Notes under the pieces: generated by a model
Databases searched by the model: none
What the model was told of the DNA's origin: nothing
Seen by the model: only the letters and a program-made list of their open reading frames with translations
Shown here: positions 57,285-64,000 of the stretch, piece after piece
Layout: each line of letters opens with the position of its first letter
Position numbering within the stretch: position 1 is the first letter of the stretch
Position numbers and translations under genes: made by a program
Origin: Filosporella fistucella
Lineage: Eukaryota > Ascomycota > Leotiomycetes > Helotiales
Assembly: GCA_030077755.1 (NCBI GenBank)
Contig: JAQJZZ010000017.1
Location: 1,860,001 to 1,924,000, forward strand
DNA length: 64,000 nucleotides
Direction of reading: 5' to 3'

Positions 57285-57752
57285 ATGTCTTTCTTTGATC
57301 AAAGCCTTCCATCAATAAACCCCACTCAGCTTGAAACCCATTCAAGAATGAAACAGAGCGTCACAATAAACCTTATGAGCTCTAATTATAGGTCATTCAT
57401 CTTGATACATTTAAACAATGGCTTGGCCAGTTGCATAAAGACAGCATGCCATTATCTATGGTATTATATTCACCTAATTTCAATTCACCCTCAAAAAAAT
57501 CTCTTCATTCAATCAATTTATCATAATGAGTTCAAAAAATCTTCAACAGCCGCTCCTCTCTGCGAAACGCAATTCTGCATCGTCTGCGCAGAGAGATTCT
57601 CGAAAGCATCAGATGCACTTGAGTATATGTGCTGCCCGTACAAGTGCCCTTCGCATCGTTGCACCATGTCATTTACAAACAAAGAGGTGCTAGGCTCCCA
57701 CATCAAGATATGTCATAAATATGGAAATAGGTGGGGATTTGAGTGGAAATGA
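57285..57752 (+). CDS. Possible C2H2 zinc-finger-like protein
   Basis: One open frame from the ATG at 57285 gives 155 aa. Its first half is not protein-like in composition and may be noncoding. The last 65 residues hold CETQFCIVCAERF and CPSHRCTMSF, and the latter continues to GSHIKICHKYG. This fits C-x4-C-x12-H-x4-H, a C2H2 spacing. The true start could be a later exon boundary. Similar small finger proteins occur in fungi. A broken gene remnant is equally possible. Confidence 0.35.
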   Translation: MSFFDQSLPSINPTQLETHSRMKQSVTINLMSSNYRSFILIHLNNGLASCIKTACHYLWYYIHLISIHPQKNLFIQSIYHNEFKKSSTAAPLCETQFCIVCAERFSKASDALEYMCCPYKCPSHRCTMSFTNKEVLGSHIKICHKYGNRWGFEWK

Positions 57753-58715
57753 GCTGCAAAGCTGGGCTTTGAAGGACAGGAAGGATAGAGGGATGGAATT
57801 ATTCATAAAGTTTAGAACCATACGCAATGATTAACGAAATCAGAGCAAGAATTTAATATGAAAGTTTAGAGAGTCCTGAACCCGAATAGTGAGTGATACA
57901 TATATTTGGCACCAAACTCAATTTTGCAAACAGGAAATTATTAGGACAACAGGAATTGCTTCAAAGTCCGAAATGGTGGCGGGGTTTAAAAACAAACTGG
58001 ATGGCTTTATTTCTAATCATATAGCTGTACATATTTGATCACTAATGTCCAGACATTTCAGGAACCAATTGAGACTTTGCGTGTGAAATTTGATTACTCT
58101 ACATTGTCACTTTCTAGTCGGAGAGGTCCGCTCGAGGTGCGGCAAGCGGCCGCCCACTCACACAACGACTTAGTTGCATGAAGAAGATGAAGGCATCATA
58201 GTAACTGCATTTAGCTGGCGATATTGCACTGGAGGAGGAAATATCTGGAAAGGTCGATCAGGTTACACAATTTCGACAAATGCGGTTACAAATGCGACAA
58301 AAGATCCTTAATTTCTTGGTCCGAATGACGACAGATCCGACAACAGGAAAATAGACATCGATTGCAGCGAAATCCTCCTGTCAAAATTTGGAGTGAAGTA
58401 GAAATGAAGATTACTTATGCAATTCAGGAAGGCAAAGCAACCAAGGGCCAGCAGTGTAAGCTGAAGTGAAGCTGACAGGTTTAGTGCTGAACTAGGCAAT
58501 GCTTATGCAAGGGCGGTTCAAGACTACTCACACCGCCAGCTTCGCTAGTGACACGCGGTCCCTACTTATGCCATGCTCTCAGCACTAGTAAATGTCAAGG
58601 AATACAAGGGTATCGGTTAATACAAAAGACCTCTTCTTTCTCCACAGCTGTTGCGTTCATGAACCCAATATACTCTCACCTCCATATCATTAAACAAGTC
58701 TCAACATCAGCCATC

Positions 58716-60201
58716 ATGGCAATCGACACGACATCCGTAGAGCAGTTTAGAGCGGGATTATCGAAAGACTCAGAAGTAGTCACTCCTGAGTCTGAAAATT
58801 ATGCCACCAGTATCAAAAGATGGGCGACCTCTGCTGAGAAGCCAGCTGTAAGTATATATCGCAATCGAGAAAATATTGACCATTTTGAACATTTTTGAAA
58901 CAATGCTGACTTTGCAGGGTATCGTTGTGTTTCCTACAACAGCCGAAGACGTTTCCAAAGCTGTCCTTTTCAGCCAATCCATAGGCGTTGAATTGGCTGT
59001 CGTTGGAGGTGGGCATGGCACCAGTGGAGCCTCATCCACAGATGGAGGACTGTGTATTGATTTGTCAAAAATGAGAGGCGTCACTGTCGATATTGAAAAG
59101 AAAACTATCACAGCCGAGGGAGGTGCTCTGTGGGCTGATGTCGACGCTGCTGCCGAAAAGTTTGGTCTTGCTGCTGTTGGCGGCACGGTCAATCATACTG
59201 GTATAGGTGGATTGACTCTCGGTGGTGGATATGGATTTCTCACACCAGCGCATGGTCTCGTGATTGACAACTTGCTTGCTGTCCAATATGTCCTTGCTGA
59301 CGGAAGCATCGTCACTGCCTCCGATACAGAAAACCAGGACCTCTTCTGGGCGGCCAAAGGAGCTGGAATTGGATTTGGTGTTGCAACATCATTAACATAT
59401 CAGGCACATGAACAGAAAGGACAAGTCTGGGGAGGCATGATTGTCTTCCCAAGATCAGAATTGGATCCAATCATGCAATTTGGAAATAAAGTTGTCGCTG
59501 ATAAATCAGGCAAGACTTTGATACTTGTCGGTTTTGCAGCTCCACCTCCAGCATTTCAACCTGTCGTTCTTGTACCCGTGTTTTACAATGGACCGGAGGA
59601 CGAAGCGAAAGAGTACTTCAAGCCACTTCTGGATTTGCCTGTACTTGTGAATACAGCAACAATGGTGCCATATTCAACAATGAATACGTTGCTCAACGGA
59701 GCCATGTTCCCAGGCGTCAGGAGAACCATGAAAGGATCCGCGTTTTTGACACCCCTCAAAACCAAATTCGCCGAGGAAATTTGGGATGACTTTGTTGAGT
59801 TCATCACAGCGAACCCAGATGCTAATATGACTGCCATTCTATGGGAGTTTGTCCCATATGACAAGATCCTCCAAGTATCTCAAACAGCAACCTCATTCAC
59901 AAACCGAGGAGCATATGGCAATCTTCTATTCGGACCTGGTTGGACAAAGCCTGAGAACGACAATGTTTGCAGAGAGTGGACAAGAGTGATGTCCTCGAAA
60001 TCTCGAGCTGAGTTAGAGAAGAGGAAAGCAGAGGGGACGGATGAAATTACTAAGGAGTCTGTTGGTGAGTATGGGAATTACGATAGTTTGGGAGCCGGCG
60101 GGAAGGTGGTTTTTGGAGTGAACTATCCCCGATTGGCAGAGTTGAAGAAGCGGTATGATCCTAAGAACGTTTTTAGCAAGGGGCCTAGCTTGGTGACCTG
60201 A
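58716..60201 (+). CDS. FAD-linked oxidase of the PCMH/BBE family
   Basis: Exons 58716..58847 and 58918..60201 (70-nt intron, GTAAGT, GCTGAC branch, TTGCAG) give 471 aa from MAIDTTSVEQFRAGL. The PCMH FAD-binding fold shows IVVFPTTAEDVSKAV, the flavinylation motif VVGGGHGTSGASS (His likely 8-alpha linked), GGLCIDLSKMRGVTVD, GTVNHTGIGGLTLGGGYG and LAVQYVLADGSIVTAS. The C-terminal BBE segment reads GVNYPRLAELKKRYDPKNVF. The second (Cys) flavin attachment site of berberine-bridge enzymes is not apparent, so a singly linked FAD is expected. No clear signal peptide with this start; an in-frame ATG at 58659 (MNPIYSHLHIIKQVS) would add 19 residues. The substrate is unknown; relatives oxidise sugars or secondary metabolites. 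Its neighbour is the second beta-lactamase-like gene, on the same strand. Confidence 0.88.
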
Positions 60202-60927
60202 ATTGGAGTTGGGGACAAAATGCTTTGTGGTTGATGGGTAAGAAATAAAAGTAACCAAGATCTGGCAGTGGGTAGCACCACTTCCGATCGATTTCATACT
60301 CTACCTATATATTGTTTTCATGAACCTGTCCCGAACAATTAGCGATTTCAGCCCTGAAGCTGGCCCCTAAATTAAGCGAAAATAGCCCCTCGCCAGCAAT
60401 ACAGATGGGTAGAGGGCTTGGGTAATTTCCATTCTCCAGCACATGTCTTCAACTCATCCATCCCAACTTTCCCACTCCTTCCACATGAACCGAAACCTTT
60501 ATTTCACACTTGCCAAACAATAATCTCTCCTCCATCCCAAATTGCCTGATCGGGCTGACGGGAGCTGAAAAACAGCCTACATCCCTCGGGATAAACCACA
60601 ATCCTAACATCCCAGATAAGCGATATAAATTCCCCTGTCGCAGTCACCCTATCCAAATTCCCGGTGACGACTCCCCTCTCTCTTATCTCAGGACCTTATA
60701 TCTCCCTATCAATAACCTAACATCCCAATCAATAACAATCTGGATCGTTCCGAAACCATCTCATAATCTCCTAGAGTCCTATTTTCAGAAACACTTCGGA
60801 TGGAAGATCTGCCCTGTCCCTCGCTCTTTTCGGAAAGGCTGCCGAAGACCACGATCGTACAAAGTTTAAACGGCCTGCCTCATCCTTCCCTCATTCATGC
60901 TTATTTATTTTTCTTCTTAGTGCTAAC
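60202..60927. other. Intergenic, 726 bp
   Basis: This lies between the flavin oxidase and beta-lactamase-like copy 2, same strand. It is C/A-rich in its middle; a 119-codon frame there starts without a convincing context. No supported gene. Confidence 0.45.
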
Positions 60928-62797
60928 ATGTATTCCCTAATTTTTCTGTTTGCGTGTTTAATACAGTACTGTTATGCGGCGACGAATTGCCCGTTAATGG
61001 GACCCACGTTCCCAAAACCACAGCTTTTATCCCAGAGCGCAATTTTGAAATCCGTATTCCAGAACTTAACGGCGTTGTTCGAGCAACTCGATGCAGGAAA
61101 CTCAACTGGGGCAGCTACAAATTCATATTCGCTTCAACTTTTCTCGGTCAATGAGTCGAAGCCACTATTTCAGCACTACCACACTGCGACAAATCTGGCA
61201 GAGTTAAATTCAACAGGGGTGAAGAAAGTGGATGCTGATACTGTGTATCGAATGGGAAGTTTGACGAAGGTTTTCACTGTTTATACGTTTTTGGTCGAGG
61301 CTGGAGATATCCATTTTAATGATCCGGTGACGAAATTCGTGCCTGAGCTTGCGGCAATCGCTGTAAATTCCTCTGGGGATGCGATTACCAAAGTGGCGTG
61401 GAGTGATATCACGATTGGTGAGCTGGCAAGTCACATGGCTGGAATCGCAACGGATAGTAAGTACAACTGTGTAGAAAAGGCATTCATCTTATATCTGATA
61501 GATTCATTGATGGGAGAGCTTACACAAACTCTTGGAAATATCGCTGTGGCGATAGGATTTCCGCCCCTGAACGATTCGGAAATCCCAACGTGTGGCGTCA
61601 ATCCATTATGTAGTCGGAAAGGTACCCATGTTCACAAATCCAACAATTTTTAGGGGAAGAAATCTGTTGACTCGCTGTAGAATTCTTCGCGGGGTTCGCC
61701 CACCTATACCCCTCATTCGCGACAGCTGAAACGCCCGCATATTCAAACGTAGCCTTCCAAATCCTAGCCTATGCACTAGAAAGTATAACAGGACGTTCAT
61801 TCAAATCCTCTCTTGAAGAGAAAGTGTTGAAGCCCTTGAACATGAAGCACACTTACTACTCGATTCCACCCGAGTCAGTTGGTGTTTTGCCTGGAAGTCC
61901 TGGAGCGACCCAATGGTCTTTCGACTTGGGAGAAGAGATTCCGTGAGTCAATGTCTAGACCACAAGCAAAGCTCTAATTATCTCAGCGCAGGAGGCTTGT
62001 TCTCCTCCATCGCGGACATGGCTACTCTGGGACGCTCAATTATTGCGTCCAGCCTCCTATCACCAGCCCAAACCCGTCGCTGGCTGAAACCAGCGACACT
62101 AACATCAGACTTGAGAGAGACCATTGGCTATCCTTGGGGCATACGACGCATAACACTCAATGCAGATCATCCATATAGTATTAAAAGTGCGTATAACAAA
62201 GCAGGGAGAATAGGATCCTACAGCGCACTCCTCGCCTTACTTCCAGAATACGGCGTTGGATTCGCCGTTATGGTAGCTGGCGATTTGAAATTAAGCAACT
62301 GGGCATTGGCCGAAATTCTGGGAACAAATATCGTTCCGGCTTTAGAACAAGCAGCGAGGGAGGAAGCACAAATTCTGTTTGCGGGACGTTACTCCAGCGC
62401 AAGCATCAATTCGTCTCTCACTCTCTCAACTGATCCAACAAAGCCCGGAATCGGTGTTGACTCCTGGATCAGCAATGGGACAGATATGATTGTGATTGCA
62501 AATGAGCTGCAAACGAATGCAATAAGTACTTCGTATAGCATGCGATTGTATCCCACTGAGCTGCAAACAACAGCTGCAGATGGTAGTAAGCAAGTAGTAA
62601 TGAAGGCTACATGGGAGGACCTAGCTGCCCAATTACAGGATGGCATGTTTGTAGCTGCTTGTGGAACTTGGATCGGACCAACCGCATTTGTGTATGGTGC
62701 TATGGCCATGGACCAGTTCGTGTTTTCGATCGATGCGAGCGGAAAAGTTGTTAGTGTACAGCCTTTGGCATTGAGGGTCTCGTTGAAAAAAGGTTAA
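60928..62797 (+). CDS. Secreted beta-lactamase-like serine hydrolase (copy 2)
   Basis: Exons 60928..61456, 61517..61621 (or 61502..61621), 61681..61942 and 61987..62797 give 568 (or 573) aa. Signal peptide MYSLIFLFACLIQYCYA. Catalytic SLTK at S111-K114 and AYSN near residue 232; AGGLFSSIADMATLGRSI and a C-terminal domain follow. Introns are 60 or 45 nt (GTAAGT; ambiguous acceptor, both in frame, no stop within), 59 nt (GTACCC to CTGTAG) and 44 nt (GTGAGT, CTAAT branch). It resembles copy 1 across its length (RMGSLTKVFTVYTFLVEAGD against RIASISKLFTVYAFLIEKGD). Both are PF00144 proteins of the fungal ARB_00930-like type. Because intron 1 is divisible by three and stop-free, retention would still give a full protein. 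The substrate is unknown. Confidence 0.87.
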
Positions 62798-63435
62798 CAG
62801 AATTCAAAGAATGCCAATTCAGGAAGCCAATGAAGAATAGCAAGAGAAAGTCTCCATAGGTCATGTGCAATGTGTAGATGCTCCCATAAGGGCTGATCAG
62901 AATCCTCAAAATCGAAGTCGAATGGTAAGGAATTCTAAGCGCGAAATGATTGCTAGCATCTGAGAGCGTATTAATTTGTCTTACAAAAAAATTAATCGAA
63001 AGACTAGACCAACCCCTGGAGTCAAGATCGGGACTCGTTTTAGGACCTGCAGCTAAGGCAGGCGAAATCAAGCTTCAATCGCTTGAATAGCGAACGAGGC
63101 TAAGAATTCTTTTGACGCACATCGCACTTTTAGCGACATAATAATCGCAAACAGAGCAAACACAAGCTGAGAAATTATGGTAGATTCAGGGCTGGTAAAG
63201 AGACAACAAATGATGCGTGAAAAGAAAAAGACCGTGGCACGTAAGCGAGGAGGCATAGAAAGAACCCGAAGCTCAAAGACTGAGAAAGACAAACGAATAT
63301 TGCTACCTTCAGTGATAAAAGGACGTCTGTTGAGCGATGTTGACTCGAGGTAGGAGAAAACACCCAAAGGGGCCAAAGGGAAGAATGGTTCGGTGTGGTA
63401 CATAGGATTCGCCACAAAGGCAATATCTCAAAAAC
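62798..63435. other. Convergent 3' spacer
   Basis: This lies between beta-lactamase-like copy 2 (plus) and the right-edge gene (minus). A minus-strand frame of 115 codons at 63068-63415 contains hydrophobic stretches but no conserved motif; I treat it as chance or 3' UTR. Confidence 0.4.
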
Positions 63436-64000
63436 TCAATTAGCCCAATCCCAGTAGCCTCTCCTGCTCTGTATCTTCTCTGGGTTCAAACAAGACGGCT
63501 TCTCATGATCCTCGACTGCACCCCAAGGCCAAATAGCTACGAAGCATACTTCATTGTATTCACATTTTCCGCATTCGAGCCAAGCACTCCAGTCAAGATA
63601 CTCTATCAAGGCCTCAATTGCTGGGTTGACGTCCTCGATTGTGGGTTCGTGTTCTAGCAAGATAGAACGGACTTCAAAGAGAGTGCTACATATTTTGCGA
63701 GATACACTAGCAATAGATTCGAAGATAAGCTGATCGCAAAGTGTTTGTGGAATTGCAGATGCGAGGTAATGGTGCGTGCATTTTTCGATAGCGAGAGGGA
63801 TGCTAGGCGTTTTGTAGTCTACATACGCATTGACGAGAAACCCGATCTCAGAAAGTAGGGTTTTGTTGCTTAGTTGCCCAGTGGCCATAAATTGTAGACG
63901 GTCAGAATATCGAGTGACAATCATATCTGTGATTCCTTGCCAGTCGATCCCTGGCTTGCTTGCTTCTCTATCCTCGGAGAATAGTTCCAAAATGTTTGAC
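63436..64000 (-). CDS. Conserved fungal hypothetical protein, 3' part, partial
   Basis: The frame enters from the right edge and ends at 63436. The last 180 residues include ITDMIVTRYSDRLQFMATGQ, AIEKCTHHYL, ICSTLFEVRSILLEH, ALIEYLDWSAWLECGKC and YNEVCFVAIWPWGAVEDHE. The pattern W-x2-C-G-K-C-x-Y-x-E-V-C-F-x-A-I-W-P-x-G is one I associate with an uncharacterised, often multi-copy fungal family. Three Cys close together might bind metal. The ATG is outside the window, and no signal peptide can be judged. No function is assigned. Confidence 0.65.
   Translation of the reverse strand, partial: SNILELFSEDREASKPGIDWQGITDMIVTRYSDRLQFMATGQLSNKTLLSEIGFLVNAYVDYKTPSIPLAIEKCTHHYLASAIPQTLCDQLIFESIASVSRKICSTLFEVRSILLEHEPTIEDVNPAIEALIEYLDWSAWLECGKCEYNEVCFVAIWPWGAVEDHEKPSCLNPEKIQSRRGYWDWAN

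Larger units (their letters stand above)
55318..58715. other. Gene-poor interval of 3.4 kb with weak small ORFs
   Basis: Two weak candidate ORFs are listed separately (56407 and 57285). The remainder is AT-rich with stops in all frames; no repeat or RNA gene is recognised. The end holds the promoter and leader of the flavin oxidase gene. Confidence 0.45.

Noticed and set aside
58716..62797. Flavin oxidase plus beta-lactamase-like gene as a biosynthetic gene cluster
   Set aside because: No polyketide synthase, peptide synthetase, terpene synthase, P450, transporter or pathway regulator is nearby. Two hydrolase/oxidase genes alone do not make a cluster.

Overview
The window reads as nuclear DNA of a filamentous ascomycete (Pezizomycotina, possibly Leotiomycetes). 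It has scattered single genes on both strands, short spliceosomal introns (mostly 43-120 nt, with CTRAY-type branch sites), CT- or CA-rich leaders, and families typical of this group: a Zn2Cys6 regulator, an rvt-type reverse-transcriptase-related gene, a HEI10 meiotic RING protein, secreted beta-lactamase-like proteins and the N-terminal domain of fungal STAND proteins. There is no bacterial-type operon, CRISPR array or intact transposon. Exon structures were joined by hand from splice signals, reading frame and family similarity, and none was tested against RNA.

Layout. 0-7 kb, all minus strand: the 5' end of a PigL_N/STAND-type gene running off the left edge, a secreted beta-lactamase-like gene, and rvt. 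8-14 kb: a microbial-type PARG (ADP-ribosyl hydrolase) gene on plus, then two adjacent minus-strand genes (10.3-12.5 and 13.7-14.1 kb) sharing a small cysteine module. 14-24 kb is nearly gene-free, with one low-complexity protein gene (21.1 kb), one tRNA-like Pol III unit (22.4 kb) and diverged direct repeats. 24.7-28.8 kb: a coiled-coil protein and HEI10, both minus. 28.8-43 kb is gene-poor and holds one gene, a Zn2Cys6 regulator preceded by a 1.4-kb leader with almost no ATG and one 78-codon upstream ORF. 43-46.5 kb: a divergent housekeeping pair, the NEDD8-activating E1 regulatory subunit (ULA1, with two likely GC-AG introns) and ribose-5-phosphate isomerase. 47-54 kb: a small acidic protein, an F-box/LRR protein and a fungal multi-pass membrane protein. 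54.9-63 kb: a third cysteine-module gene, weak small ORFs, a PCMH/BBE flavin oxidase and a second beta-lactamase-like gene. A conserved fungal hypothetical runs off the right edge.

How the genes relate. Housekeeping and meiotic genes (rvt, HEI10, ULA1, RKI1) alternate with accessory-looking ones (PigL_N/STAND, beta-lactamase-like paralogues, flavin oxidase, cysteine-module proteins). I see no convincing metabolic cluster. The two beta-lactamase-like genes sit at opposite ends of the window and share all intron positions and phases.

The most unusual signal is the cysteine module in three otherwise different proteins: C-Y-F, a later Cys, then G-[QH]-[AS] and C-x2-C, always followed at once by a phase-0 intron of 68-73 nt and then a short exon with a Trp-aromatic/Cys-Pro motif. 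I do not recognise this module.
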